The notes: generated by a model not told the origin, from the sequence alone. Positions 1 to 9,308 are shown, counted from the first letter of the stretch. The stretch: DNA of 64,000 nucleotides from Lacrimispora defluvii (GCA_013036995.1 JAAOXG010000032.1:62001-126000), one strand, 5' to 3'. Program-made: numbers and translations.

Positions 1-134
1 TCTACCGTGTCATCTTCTGATCCGGTGTCTGTGACAACAATAAGATCCGCCTCACTCATGGAATCCATCCAGCTGTCTACAAATGATGATTCATTTTTAC
101 AGATTGCATAAACACAGATTTTCAGACTGCTCAT
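1..134 (-). CDS. Family 2 glycosyltransferase, N-terminal fragment cut by the window edge
   Basis: Only the first 44 or so codons are inside the window; the gene runs off the left edge. The translation begins MSSLKICVYAICKNE and continues through VDSWMDSMSEADLIVVTDTG, nearly the same as the N-terminus of the complete gene just upstream on the same strand. The two are therefore tandem paralogs. This part is the nucleotide-sugar binding start of a GT-A fold (family 2). The ATG at 134 overlaps the stop of the upstream gene by one base (TGATG), and an AGGAGG-type ribosome site lies within the end of that gene, so translation is probably coupled. Acceptor and donor cannot be told. Confidence 0.8.
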   Translation of the reverse strand, partial: MSSLKICVYAICKNESSFVDSWMDSMSEADLIVVTDTGSEDDTV

Positions 135-1243
135 CAGGATTCCTCCTTAGCTGCCGTTTTTCTGCTCTTTTGCTGAATCAGCAGAAGATTGCTTTGAAGC
201 CTTTTATTTTCCGGGTCCGTTTTTAAAGCCTGATCAGCATACTCTTCGGCTGTTTCATACATACCCAGCCGGTAAGCACTGATTGCAGCATAATCGTATA
301 ATGCATATCCCCAGCTTGCCGGGTCTACCAGATAACTTCCCGTGCTCTCCTTAATGGTCAGCCCTTTTTGAGCCATGGCAAAGCTTAAGGCCCAGTTGGA
401 TTCCATATATCCGAATTTGGCTAAGGCAAGATAAGGTTCTCTCACCTCCGGACATTCCGCAAGAGCCCGGTAGAGCCAGACCAGTTCTTCTCTTTTATTG
501 CCTTTTTCTGCATAGGAATTGGCAATAAAGCGCATAGAGGCACTACGTTCCTCCAGCCATCTGGCAGTGGGCATGGAGAGATGTTTATTAAGTGTCTGTA
601 TGGCCTTGTCATAATCTCCATGGTATACATATTCTCTGCCAAGCCAGAACATGGCCCTGTCATCAAAGGGATTTTCTTTTACGGATAACTCCAGAAGGGG
701 CAGATACTGGGTTCTTGGTTTTGAATTATCAGGGTAATGATTTAATACAAGTCCCGTCACCCAACCTGATTTTTCCGGCTCTGATCCACGATACTCCAAT
801 ATTTCATGAACCGGATGAATCCAGCGGTATCCATGGCGTTTATGGATCTTTTCCATGGGATACTGCTTCTTTGGTGTTCCGTCTGGATTCAGCGAAAATG
901 TGAATAAATATCTGGCACGGGTCTGATCCGGTTTCCAGGCAGACTCTAAGATTTTTCTCCAGCCCGGAATAAATACTTCGTCTAAATCATTGGATACGCA
1001 GATATCTGCATCTTCAGGCACATGATCAAGAGCAATGTTTCGTGCTGTGTCAAATCTCCATGGGGAAATGGTTTCCTCATATACAGTCGCCCCCCTGGCT
1101 CTGAGCTTTTCAACAGTGCCATCAGTAGAGCCTGTATCGGTCACAATCACTTCATCGGCTTCAGAAACCGCATCCATCCAACGGTCTACAAACTGCTCTT
1201 CATTCTTGCTGATTGCATAAACGTATATCTTATATCGGTTCAA
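134..1243 (-). CDS. Family 2 glycosyltransferase with TPR-like C-terminal half
   Basis: 369 residues. The N-terminal third is a GT-A type glycosyltransferase domain: the AISKNEE start, the VTDTGSTDGT loop at about 35-44 and the acidic NDLDEV motif near residue 85 expected to hold the metal and nucleotide-sugar. The C-terminal half (about 195-350) is helical with repeats such as AMFWLGREYVYHGDYDKAI and AISAYRLGMYETAEEYADQAL, which read as TPR units. This domain order resembles glycosyltransferases of the SunS type and their capsule or glycopeptide relatives. It has no membrane segments, so it should act in the cytosol. It lies directly upstream of a paralog that leaves the window. The sugar and acceptor are unknown. 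Confidence 0.8.
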   Translation of the reverse strand: MNRYKIYVYAISKNEEQFVDRWMDAVSEADEVIVTDTGSTDGTVEKLRARGATVYEETISPWRFDTARNIALDHVPEDADICVSNDLDEVFIPGWRKILESAWKPDQTRARYLFTFSLNPDGTPKKQYPMEKIHKRHGYRWIHPVHEILEYRGSEPEKSGWVTGLVLNHYPDNSKPRTQYLPLLELSVKENPFDDRAMFWLGREYVYHGDYDKAIQTLNKHLSMPTARWLEERSASMRFIANSYAEKGNKREELVWLYRALAECPEVREPYLALAKFGYMESNWALSFAMAQKGLTIKESTGSYLVDPASWGYALYDYAAISAYRLGMYETAEEYADQALKTDPENKRLQSNLLLIQQKSRKTAAKEES

Positions 1244-1336
1244 TCAAACCAACTCCTTTTAGAATATTCTGATTGCTAGATACAATATATGCAAAAACAG
1301 TTTGTCCTGTGATAAAAATAAGACAATCAGGTTTCT

Positions 1337-1864
1337 TTATGAAAGATTGACTCCGTACACAATTTCATAAATCTCTTTCTTATAAGGCATAAATTCCTCC
1401 TCAGTAAATGGCTTTCCATAACTAGTCACCCATAGCTGCATTGGACTGTCCTGTGGTTTTAAAGGCATCTGTTCATAGTAAAAATGATTCACATAAAATC
1501 CCAACCGTTCATAAAATACTGCCCTTTTTCCTGTTGCAGGATTTTCCTCCGTTACAGGCTCAATTTCCAAAAATACAGGTTTTTTTATTTCTTTCACTGC
1601 TTCTTCGATCAGAAGTCTGCCATAGCCCTTTCCTCTTGAAATCTTTGCAGTTGCCAAATGCTCAAAAAAAGCACAACCAGGCAGATCCCAGTATCCCAGA
1701 AACGCCATGATTCTCCCATCTTCCTCCACCGCCAGGGTATGATAGGCGGGGTTGTTAAACACAAGTTTCTGGCTTTCCTTTGTACGTCTTTCCTGATCTA
1801 TAAATGACTCCTCATAAATGGCATATATTTCTTCAAAGCGGTTCTGTGGTTCTCTGATTAACAT
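1337..1864 (-). CDS. GNAT family N-acetyltransferase
   Basis: 175 residues with the GNAT core. The central strand FEHLATAKISRGKGYGRLLIEEAVKEI (about 87-113) carries the acetyl-CoA pyrophosphate-binding motif R/Q-x-x-G-x-G/A as SRGKGYGR. It is followed by a beta-bulge strand (KPVFLEIEP) and a typical C-terminal NPATGKRAVFYERLGFY, where a tyrosine often acts as general acid. The substrate is not evident; it may be a small amine. It is monocistronic by spacing and sits between the glycosyltransferases and the nucleotidase. The start is the only good ATG, preceded by a GGAG-like site. Confidence 0.8.
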   Translation of the reverse strand: MLIREPQNRFEEIYAIYEESFIDQERRTKESQKLVFNNPAYHTLAVEEDGRIMAFLGYWDLPGCAFFEHLATAKISRGKGYGRLLIEEAVKEIKKPVFLEIEPVTEENPATGKRAVFYERLGFYVNHFYYEQMPLKPQDSPMQLWVTSYGKPFTEEEFMPYKKEIYEIVYGVNLS

Positions 1865-1936
1865 TTTTTATCTCCTGTGGTTCTTGTTGTATTATTTGTA
1901 TCTATTGTATCATAAATTTCTTATATTTGCAGACAA

Positions 1937-1996
1937 ATGCGCCCTGTCCGGATCTCTCCTGTTGATCTGGCAGGAGAAACCACGGGCAGGGCGCAT
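1937..1996 (-). terminator. Long GC-rich hairpin after the nucleotidase gene
   Basis: A 10-bp outer stem (ATGCGCCCTG with CAGGGCGCAT) and an inner TCTCCTG/CAGGAGA stem make a roughly 60-nt hairpin just past the stop of the 5'-nucleotidase gene. The T run that follows on the minus strand is short (ATTTGTCT), so termination is probable but not textbook. The hairpin may also stop transcripts arriving from the other side. Confidence 0.6.
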
Positions 1997-2022
1997 GGTT
2001 ATATTACTTTAAGTTTATCTGT

Positions 2023-3852
2023 TTACTGAATCGTGATTCTTCCCTGTCCCGCCGGATTTGCATAATCAGCGCCTACATTTCCGCCTAAGTTATTGCGGAT
2101 GAAAGCAGAGAGAATATCCACATCTGTCATTACATCGTCACGGATCACTTTGCTGTTTTTAAACATTGTCATACCATCACCAGCCATCTTTAACATGTAA
2201 TTGTGAGAAGCTACGGTATAAACCTTGGACGTATCAAGAGGAGAATCTCCAATCATGATATCTGCTACCCGGTATGCTCCTGCCACTTTTACAAAGTTGC
2301 CTTTTTCATCTACCTGAACGCTGGATGGAACTGAGGTTTTAATGGTATATTTTAAACCGGATACCTGTAAAAAGCCACCGCTTTCCTTGGGATAATTGCG
2401 GGAAGCCATCTCCAGGGCATCCTTAATCTGCTGTCCGGTAACTTCTGCCACACAGCCCATATTGCCAAAAGGATGTACAGTAAGTGTATCGTTATATGTG
2501 ATATTTCCTGGTTTAATTCCTGCACGGACACCGCCGCCGTTTACAATACCGATATCTGCTCCAAGTACCTGGCGGTATGCATCTGCACAGAGATCACCTA
2601 AGTTGGTTTCTCCGCTTCTGACTGCCCGTTCCCCTGTAGAAGGATTGTTGATGGTCAGTTCCACGTCAGTATGTCCCAATACGACTTTTAAGGATTCATT
2701 ATACTGGGCCTGAATGTGCTTAATAAACTGGTCTGTATCATAATCCAGGGCTTTTCCGTCCTTTGATACTGCTGTTTTACCCGGAACCACCAGCTGGCTT
2801 CCCAGAGTAAGAACGTTTGGATCTTTAATCTTATCCCTGTTTGCATTGTAAATTTCTCTCCAACGGTCAAAAGAGCCTAATTCTCTCTTTGCAATGCGGC
2901 TTAAGGAATCGCCTTTTTGTACAGTGTAGGTACTGGATACTGCACCTGCAGGAACTTCAGCTACTAACTCACTGGCAAGAGAGCCGTCAGGACGTATGGT
3001 CAGCTTACCGATATTCTTTAATTTAGTTCCTGTCTGGGTAAGGAGCACGTCCTTTCCATCTTTATTCTTTATATTTTTTGAGTATTCTTCGTGAGAATGG
3101 CCGTCAATTAATGCATCAATTCCATTTGTATTCTTTATCACATTATCAGAAGTCCACCGGTCAGTGGTGCCGTTTTCCCCCAGATGCCCTACTAAAATAA
3201 CGTACTGAGCACCTTCTGTTCTGGCACTGTTAACAGACTGCTGAATCTGATCGTAAAGCTTCTTTCCTGTTTCATCTTCACAGAATCCATAAATATATTT
3301 GCCGCTTCCATCCTGGAAGTAGGCCGGTGTTGACTTGGTAAAGCTCTCCGGTGTGGTTGCGCCTACCAGGGCAACTTTTGTATTTCCGTATGTAAACATC
3401 TTATAAGGAGCAAACACTGGAGTATTGGTCTTTAAATCCATAAAGTTGCTGGAATAGTATCCGCAGCTTAATTTGCCTGCCAGTTCTAAGAACCTTGGCA
3501 TACCGTAATCATATTCATGATTGCCCGGTACGGCAAAATCATATCCGACCTGATTCATAATGTCAATGATGTATCCGCCGTCAGAAAGTGTTCCGATGGG
3601 AGCTCCCTGAATCGCATCACCGGCATCAATCAGAGTCACATAGGGTGTCTGGGCTTTCATCTCTTTTTTATAAAGAGAAAGACCTGCATAACCGATCTTT
3701 TCATCAATGCCGCAGTGAACATCATTGGTATACAGAATCACAATATCCTGATCTGCAGCCCTGACCGGAAACGATAGACCGGTAACAAGGGACAAAACCA
3801 TGAGTACGGACAGGCAAAGAGACAGAAACCTTCTTTTTGTACTTCCTTTCAT
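2023..3852 (-). CDS. Secreted bifunctional metallophosphatase/5'-nucleotidase with an internal LysM domain
   Basis: 609 residues. A signal peptide (basic start, hydrophobic stretch to about residue 25, cleavage near VRAADQ) sends it out of the cell. The calcineurin-like metallophosphatase domain shows TNDVH (42-46), DAGDAIQG (77-84), GNHEYDYG (110-117) and GHSHEEY (250-256), the metal ligands of UshA/YfkN-type 5'-nucleotidases. The C-terminal nucleotide-binding domain follows from about 385, with the NGGGVRAG motif. Between them, residues 308-357 form a LysM peptidoglycan-binding domain (YTVQKGDSLSRIAKRELG to LVVPG), an unusual place for one. It likely frees nucleosides and phosphate from extracellular nucleotides while held at the wall. 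The ATG has an AAAGGAGG site. Confidence 0.9.
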   Translation of the reverse strand: MKGSTKRRFLSLCLSVLMVLSLVTGLSFPVRAADQDIVILYTNDVHCGIDEKIGYAGLSLYKKEMKAQTPYVTLIDAGDAIQGAPIGTLSDGGYIIDIMNQVGYDFAVPGNHEYDYGMPRFLELAGKLSCGYYSSNFMDLKTNTPVFAPYKMFTYGNTKVALVGATTPESFTKSTPAYFQDGSGKYIYGFCEDETGKKLYDQIQQSVNSARTEGAQYVILVGHLGENGTTDRWTSDNVIKNTNGIDALIDGHSHEEYSKNIKNKDGKDVLLTQTGTKLKNIGKLTIRPDGSLASELVAEVPAGAVSSTYTVQKGDSLSRIAKRELGSFDRWREIYNANRDKIKDPNVLTLGSQLVVPGKTAVSKDGKALDYDTDQFIKHIQAQYNESLKVVLGHTDVELTINNPSTGERAVRSGETNLGDLCADAYRQVLGADIGIVNGGGVRAGIKPGNITYNDTLTVHPFGNMGCVAEVTGQQIKDALEMASRNYPKESGGFLQVSGLKYTIKTSVPSSVQVDEKGNFVKVAGAYRVADIMIGDSPLDTSKVYTVASHNYMLKMAGDGMTMFKNSKVIRDDVMTDVDILSAFIRNNLGGNVGADYANPAGQGRITIQ

Positions 3853-3888
3853 TGCTTGAATCCTCCTTTAACATATGCTTTTTCCTAT

Positions 3889-3897
3889 ATTATATCA
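3889..3897 (-). promoter_or_regulatory. Extended -10 promoter of the nucleotidase gene
   Basis: On the minus strand TGATATAAT reads as an extended -10 (TG-N-TATAAT), about 37 bases upstream of the ATG and before the AAAGGAGG site. No good -35 is visible at the right distance, which fits an extended -10 promoter. Confidence 0.5.
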
Positions 3898-3961
3898 GAT
3901 CAATGTAAAATTTCTATATTATTTTGTTAATATTTTCCTTTTTTCTGAATCTTTATCTCAC

Positions 3962-4006
3962 AAAAAAACCTCTCTGCCTTAGCCTGTTCGCTTTGCAGAG
4001 AGGTTT
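3962..4006 (-). terminator. Intrinsic terminator of the relA-aspS operon
   Basis: A perfect 12-bp stem (AAACCTCTCTGC with GCAGAGAGGTTT) followed on the minus strand by a T run, ten bases past the aspS stop. It closes the transcription unit that begins at relA. Confidence 0.92.
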
Positions 4007-4015
4007 GTAATTTAT

Positions 4016-5812
4016 TTATTCAGACACAGTTTCTTCACTCACTTTAATTCCAAGATCTACCAGCTGTTTCGGATCTACAGGAGCTGGTGCCTCAGACATT
4101 AAGCAGGAGGCATCTTTTACTTTCGGGAATGCAATTACGTCACGGATGCTGTCTGCCCCAACCATCAGCATGATTACACGGTCAAGACCATAAGCCAGTC
4201 CTGCGTGTGGCGGTACACCGTATTTAAATGCATCTAACAGGAAGCCGAACTGCTCATTTGCCTGCTCTTTGGTAAATCCAAGTACCTCAAACATCTTTGA
4301 CTGAATATCACCCTGGTGGATACGGACGGATCCGCCGCCTAACTCTGTACCGTTTAATACGATATCATAAGCTTTGGCACGTACGGCACCCGGATTGGTA
4401 TCAATAAGAGCCCAGTCTTCTTCCATAGGCATGGTAAATGGGTGGTGCATGGCTGTAAAGCGTCCCTGTTCCTCGGAATACTCAAGTAACGGGAATTCAG
4501 TTACCCATAAGAATTTAAATTCATCCTTCTTTAAGAGTTCTAACTGTCTTGCCAGTTCCAGACGAAGGTTACCCAGTACGTCAAAGACAACCTTGTCTCT
4601 GTCTGCAGCAAATAAAAGAAGATCTCCCGGCTGTCCATCCATGGCATCTGCCAGCGTCTTAAGCTCTTCTTCTGACATAAATTTGGAGAAGGAACATTTG
4701 TAAGTTCCGTCTTCGTTTACTGCCAGATAAGCAAGACCTTTTGCACCGAAGCCCTTTGCATAATCTACAAGCGCATCGATCTTTTTCCTTGGCATGGCTC
4801 CCTGTCCTTTTGCATTAATACCGCGGACAGATCCACCGTTTTCCAAGGCTCCCTTAAATACAGCAAACTCGGTATCCTTAACTACCTCAGACACGTTTTT
4901 CAGTTCCATTCCAAATCGCATATCCGGTTTATCAGAACCAAAACGGTCCATGGCTTCTCTCCAGGTCATACGTGTAATCGGAAGCTCCAGATCGAAATTG
5001 CAGATTTCCTTAAACAGCTTTTTCAACAGCCTTTCATTGACTGCCAGTACATCTTCCACGTCTACAAAGGACAGCTCCATATCGATCTGTGTGAATTCCG
5101 GCTGTCTGTCTGCACGTAAATCTTCGTCACGGTAGCATCTTGCCAGCTGGAAATAACGGTCATAGCCAGAACACATCAGCAGCTGCTTAAAAAGCTGGGG
5201 AGACTGGGGAAGAGCATAAAAGGAACCAGGATGAACACGGCTTGGCACCAGATAATCTCTTGCACCTTCCGGTGTGCTCTTAATAAGAGTCGGAGTCTCG
5301 ATCTCTAAAAAGCCTTCTTCTGCCAGAAATGCTCTTGTTAAGGTAGCGACCTGGCTTCTGATCATGATATTTTTCTGAATGTCCGGTCTTCTTAAATCCA
5401 GATAACGGTATTTCAGTCTCAGTTCTTCTTTTGTTTTGCTGTTTTCCTCAACCGGGAAAGGAGGAGTCTCAGATTCTGAGAGAATTCTCAGGCTCCTGGC
5501 ACGCACTTCAATGGCGCCTGTGGCCAGATTCTCATTCACACCGCCTGAGCGGTTCTCTACCACGCCGGTAACAGCAATAACAAACTCACTTCTCAGTTTC
5601 TCTGCTTTTGCAAAATTTTCTGCTCCGCAATCACTTTCTTCGAAGATGATCTGCAGAATTCCGGAACGGTCTCTTAAATCAACGAATATAATTCCGCCCT
5701 TATTTCTGCTTTTCTGAACCCAGCCCATTACTGTAACTTCGTTTCCTGCACAGGCTGCTGTAACTTCCGTACATCTATGGGATCTTTTTAAACCCAACAT
5801 TGACTCTGCCAT
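4016..5812 (-). CDS. aspS: Aspartyl-tRNA synthetase
   Basis: Charges tRNA-Asp with aspartate in the cytosol. 598 residues, the usual bacterial length of about 590. The N-terminal OB-fold anticodon-binding domain (MGWVQKSRNKGGIIFVDLRDRSG, about 30-52) is followed by the class II core. Motif 2 is visible as CYRDEDLRADRQPEFTQID near 222-240 and motif 3 as GLAYGLDRVIML near 546-557, with the bacterial GAD insertion between them. It is the last gene of the relA operon: the hisS stop lies nine bases upstream and a strong terminator lies ten bases downstream. The hisS-aspS pair is widely conserved in Firmicutes. Confidence 0.97.
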   Translation of the reverse strand: MAESMLGLKRSHRCTEVTAACAGNEVTVMGWVQKSRNKGGIIFVDLRDRSGILQIIFEESDCGAENFAKAEKLRSEFVIAVTGVVENRSGGVNENLATGAIEVRARSLRILSESETPPFPVEENSKTKEELRLKYRYLDLRRPDIQKNIMIRSQVATLTRAFLAEEGFLEIETPTLIKSTPEGARDYLVPSRVHPGSFYALPQSPQLFKQLLMCSGYDRYFQLARCYRDEDLRADRQPEFTQIDMELSFVDVEDVLAVNERLLKKLFKEICNFDLELPITRMTWREAMDRFGSDKPDMRFGMELKNVSEVVKDTEFAVFKGALENGGSVRGINAKGQGAMPRKKIDALVDYAKGFGAKGLAYLAVNEDGTYKCSFSKFMSEEELKTLADAMDGQPGDLLLFAADRDKVVFDVLGNLRLELARQLELLKKDEFKFLWVTEFPLLEYSEEQGRFTAMHHPFTMPMEEDWALIDTNPGAVRAKAYDIVLNGTELGGGSVRIHQGDIQSKMFEVLGFTKEQANEQFGFLLDAFKYGVPPHAGLAYGLDRVIMLMVGADSIRDVIAFPKVKDASCLMSEAPAPVDPKQLVDLGIKVSEETVSE

Positions 5813-5821
5813 AATTTCCTC

Positions 5822-7090
5822 CTAATTCGTTTCCTTCAGTGCTTCTTTATAAAATTCCTTAAACTGGGTATATCCTTCTTTTATAAGGCTTTCCTTCTGG
5901 AACTTTTTATTTTTATTCATCTGGGATACCAGAACTGTCTTACCTTTGGCGCGCTCATTCATGGCCTCTTTCACTGCTTCATTCATGACCGCATCGCTCA
6001 CACCCTTTTCAATCAGGAATGCAAACCGCTCTTCACTGCCAGGTACTGTAAAGCCTTCTTCCATAAGAATGGTGATGATCCGTTCAAAACCAATGGAGAA
6101 TCCACATGCAGGAGTATCCATACCGGTGAATTTGCCGATCATCTTGTCATAACGGCCGCCTCCGCCTACGGAACCCGGGAAACCGTCTACCAGAATCTCA
6201 AAAATAGTTCCTGTATAGTAGGACATTCCACGTACCAGAGTGGGATCAAATTCGATCTTAAACTGGCTGGTGGTAATTGCACTCACGCTGTCAATAATAG
6301 CCGCCAGATTCTCTGCCTGTTCCGGATCCATGGCATCTTTTAATGCTTCCTTTAGGCTTCTGACACCGGATGCGTCTCTGGTCACTGTCTCAAAAAGGGC
6401 TAAATAATTATTGACATTCTCTTCCTGATAACCCGCTTCCTTTAATTCCCGGGCCACGCCATCCATACCAATCTTGTCCATCTTATCAAGAATAATAAAA
6501 ACCTGATCATAAGACTCTTCTGAAAATCCGCAGTGAGCCGCCATGCCCTTTAAGATATTACGGTCATTAATTCTTACCGTATATCCTTTAAATCCAATCT
6601 TTCCAAGGAGTGTGGTCGTCGCAAGAATCAGTTCGATCTCCGCCAGTCTGGTGGGATCACCAAGGATATCGATGTCACACTGGACGAACTGTCTGAAACG
6701 CCCTCTCTGGGGACGGTCTGCTCTCCATACACTTCCCATCTGAAGGGATTTAAAAGGGGCTGGTAAAGCTGCTGCATTGTTGGAATAATATCTGGAAAGG
6801 GGAACTGTCAGATCATAACGCAGACCGCTGTCAACCAGATCATTCTCCATCTGCGCTGTTTCCAGATTCAGTTTTTCTCCCCGCTTCATAATCTTGAAAA
6901 TCAGCTTTTCATTGTCGCCGCCCTGTTTGCTGCTTAAGTTCTCAATGTGCTCTACACAGGGAGTTTCAATGGAATTAAATCCAAATCCGCCGTATGTCTC
7001 CCGAATCTGGTTCATTACAAATTCCCGCACCTGCATTTCCGCAGGGAGTATGTCCTTCATTCCGGTAACCGGTTTCTTTTTTAATGACAT
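5822..7090 (-). CDS. hisS: Histidyl-tRNA synthetase
   Basis: Charges tRNA-His. I place the start at the ATG at 7090 (MSLKKKPVTGMKDILP, 422 residues), because a GGAGTG site precedes it and family members begin there. The longer frame up to 7138 lacks a ribosome site and adds 16 unrelated residues. Class II motif 2 is seen in VWRADRPQRGRFRQFVQCDIDILG, and the histidine-specific signature in RGMSYYTGTIFE. A C-terminal anticodon-binding domain ends the protein. It lies between hemZ and aspS with short gaps, in one operon. Confidence 0.96.
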   Translation of the reverse strand: MSLKKKPVTGMKDILPAEMQVREFVMNQIRETYGGFGFNSIETPCVEHIENLSSKQGGDNEKLIFKIMKRGEKLNLETAQMENDLVDSGLRYDLTVPLSRYYSNNAAALPAPFKSLQMGSVWRADRPQRGRFRQFVQCDIDILGDPTRLAEIELILATTTLLGKIGFKGYTVRINDRNILKGMAAHCGFSEESYDQVFIILDKMDKIGMDGVARELKEAGYQEENVNNYLALFETVTRDASGVRSLKEALKDAMDPEQAENLAAIIDSVSAITTSQFKIEFDPTLVRGMSYYTGTIFEILVDGFPGSVGGGGRYDKMIGKFTGMDTPACGFSIGFERIITILMEEGFTVPGSEERFAFLIEKGVSDAVMNEAVKEAMNERAKGKTVLVSQMNKNKKFQKESLIKEGYTQFKEFYKEALKETN

Positions 7091-7158
7091 TTTTTTCACT
7101 CCGTTTATTATATTTTCTATCTTTCCTGGAAATCGCAAATCATGCTTTCTATTTTAAA

Positions 7159-8613
7159 TTACATTTCTGATTTTGCAAGCATTTTTTCTTTTCTTTCTAT
7201 CATTTCGTCGATTCGGGCGATGTACTGTTCCACATCCTTAACATTTTCCACCCTCTCCAACCGGTTCTCCGATGGAAAAACAACTTTCGTTGTAGTTCCC
7301 GCTCCGCAGGCTGCTATGGTCTGCTTTTCCTCCATAATGAGGATGTTGTAGATACAGGCTTTTCCAGGCACTGAATATCCCACATTTTCAAAGTTACCGG
7401 CCATGTTTTTCTGGCGGTAGAGGTAGTATGGCTCCTGTCCCATGCTCCGGGCGTAGGCTGCCGTTAAATCCACCATCTCCTGAGTTCCGGTGATTTTTAA
7501 ATCTCCGTATTGTTCCTTATATATATTAAGACGGGCTGCCCTCTTAATTGCCAGAGTATGAACGGTGATGCCGTCCGGTCCCAGAGACTTAATCTCTTCC
7601 ATGGTCCGTCTTACATCTTCCATGTCCTCTCCAGGCAGTCCGATAATTAAATCCATATTAATATTGTCAAAGCCAAAGGACCTGGCTAATAAAAAGCGGT
7701 CCTTTACCATCTCTACAGTATGACGGCGGCCGATGATCTTCAGGGTCTCTTCTTTCATCGTCTGAGGATTTATGGAAATACGGGTTACACCATATTTCTT
7801 TAATACCTCAAGCTTCTCCTGAGTTATGCTGTCCGGTCTTCCGGCTTCTACTGTAAACTCTTTTACATTTGTGAAATCAAACGTATTCTTAAGCCTTAAG
7901 ATCAGCTTTTCCAAATGCTCCGCACTGAGTGAAGTCGGTGTTCCGCCTCCTATATACACAGTGTCCAGAGTTTTTCCGGTCATTCGCCTGGCTGTAAACT
8001 CCATCTCTTTAAAAAGAGCCTCCAGATAATCATTCATTCGCTTCTCCCACTGGCTGATGGGATAGGATGTGAAGGAGCAGTAAAGACAGGTGGTGGGACA
8101 GAAGGGAATTCCGATATAAAGGCTGTATCCGTTTTCATAGTCAATGCCTGACAGCAGATCCAACTCTTTTTTGGCAATTTCCAGGCTTAAGTCCACCTTC
8201 TGATCACTGGTCAGATACGTATGTTTCATATAATCAAAAACTTCCTCTTCTTTGCTGCCGGAAAGAAGTTTTGTCATGGCTATTTTAACCGGACGTATTC
8301 CGGTAAGTGTTCCCCAGGGCAGCTCCCTGCCAGTCAGTTCTCCCGCCATACCGTAAAGCATCCGCTTTATCCGGTTTTTGGTTTCAAAGCGGTCAGAAAA
8401 GTCCACCTTGGTTTCGGAAGCTTTTGTTACTCCCTGCTCCTTGTCCTCCAGGCTTAACCGGAAGAAATCATCCCCAGTCACGCCATGGACAAGGAGCCGG
8501 AAAGCTTCATCGGTTTTCTCCTCATGAAGGAAACGTTCTCCCGGATAAAATGCCATAAGCAGTTCCCTGATATCCTGTTCAAAGGATTGATCATCTAATA
8601 TTAAACCTATCAT
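7159..8613 (-). CDS. hemZ: Oxygen-independent coproporphyrinogen III oxidase-like radical SAM protein HemZ
   Basis: 484 residues. The radical SAM cluster motif CxxxCxxC is at C172, C176 and C179 (PFCPTTCLYCSF), and the SAM-binding YIGGGTPTSL follows about 45 residues on. The roughly 160-residue N-terminal extension before the radical SAM domain marks HemZ rather than the shorter HemN/HemW. In Bacillus HemZ is a coproporphyrinogen dehydrogenase; in a fermentative clostridium the physiological role is less sure. It sits between the MBL hydrolase (nine-base gap) and hisS, an order common in Clostridia. Confidence 0.9.
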   Translation of the reverse strand: MIGLILDDQSFEQDIRELLMAFYPGERFLHEEKTDEAFRLLVHGVTGDDFFRLSLEDKEQGVTKASETKVDFSDRFETKNRIKRMLYGMAGELTGRELPWGTLTGIRPVKIAMTKLLSGSKEEEVFDYMKHTYLTSDQKVDLSLEIAKKELDLLSGIDYENGYSLYIGIPFCPTTCLYCSFTSYPISQWEKRMNDYLEALFKEMEFTARRMTGKTLDTVYIGGGTPTSLSAEHLEKLILRLKNTFDFTNVKEFTVEAGRPDSITQEKLEVLKKYGVTRISINPQTMKEETLKIIGRRHTVEMVKDRFLLARSFGFDNINMDLIIGLPGEDMEDVRRTMEEIKSLGPDGITVHTLAIKRAARLNIYKEQYGDLKITGTQEMVDLTAAYARSMGQEPYYLYRQKNMAGNFENVGYSVPGKACIYNILIMEEKQTIAACGAGTTTKVVFPSENRLERVENVKDVEQYIARIDEMIERKEKMLAKSEM

Positions 8614-8622
8614 TTTTAGTCC

Positions 8623-9267
8623 CTATCCTCTGTATAATGCCACCGGATTATATGATTTTTCATGACCGATGGTAGTTACGCTTCCATGTCCCGGATAAAC
8701 CATGGTATCACCGGGAAGAGGGAACAGCTTTCCTCTGATGGAGCTTATAATTTTTAACTGGTCTCCGGTAGGAAAATCCGTACGTCCCAGAGATTCTAAA
8801 AAGAGAGTGTCCCCGCTGATTAATACATCTTCCTCTTTCATATAGTAGCAGACACTGCCTTCTGTATGACCGGGAGTTGCGATCACATAAGTTAAAATCC
8901 CTGCAGGATCAATGGTTTCCCCATCTGTTACGTAGCGGTCTGCCGCTATGGAACACGGTCTTCCGATGTTTGCGGAAAAATTCACAGACGGATCATTTAA
9001 CAGCATTTTTTCATTTTCTCCGGCATAAATTACCATCTCCGGATACGCCTGTTTTATCTCTTTGACTGCCATAATGTGGTCAAAGTGGCCATGAGTAAGT
9101 AAAATGGCTTCCGGTGTTACAGACAGCTTCCTGCACTCCTCCAGAATAATTTCCCCTTCATCGCCGGGATCCACAATCAATGCTTTTTTTAACTGCTCCC
9201 GGAAAATAATATAACAATTGGTACCAATCTGCCCAACCGGGTATGTTTTAATTCTGAAATCGCTCAT
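8623..9267 (-). CDS. MBL-fold metallohydrolase, glyoxalase II-like
   Basis: 214 residues. The metallo-beta-lactamase zinc motif HxHxDH appears as LLTHGHFDHI near 57-66, the next ligand histidine in ATPGHTEGSV, an aspartate in ISGDTLF and the last histidine in VYPGHG. Length and motif spacing match the YqgX/glyoxalase II-like group that hydrolyses thioesters such as S-lactoyl conjugates, but the substrate is not shown. Members of this group often lie between relA and hemZ in Clostridia, as here. Translation starts with an ATG behind a GGAGAA site. Confidence 0.87.
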   Translation of the reverse strand: MSDFRIKTYPVGQIGTNCYIIFREQLKKALIVDPGDEGEIILEECRKLSVTPEAILLTHGHFDHIMAVKEIKQAYPEMVIYAGENEKMLLNDPSVNFSANIGRPCSIAADRYVTDGETIDPAGILTYVIATPGHTEGSVCYYMKEEDVLISGDTLFLESLGRTDFPTGDQLKIISSIRGKLFPLPGDTMVYPGHGSVTTIGHEKSYNPVALYRG

Positions 9268-9308
9268 ATTCTTTTCTCCTGTTTCAATCGTTCACTTTGA
9301 TCCGTCCG

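Noticed and set aside
4374-5717. Long open frames on the plus strand opposite aspS and similar ones opposite other genes
   Set aside because: They are antisense to clearly conserved proteins, lack ribosome sites and have low-complexity translations.
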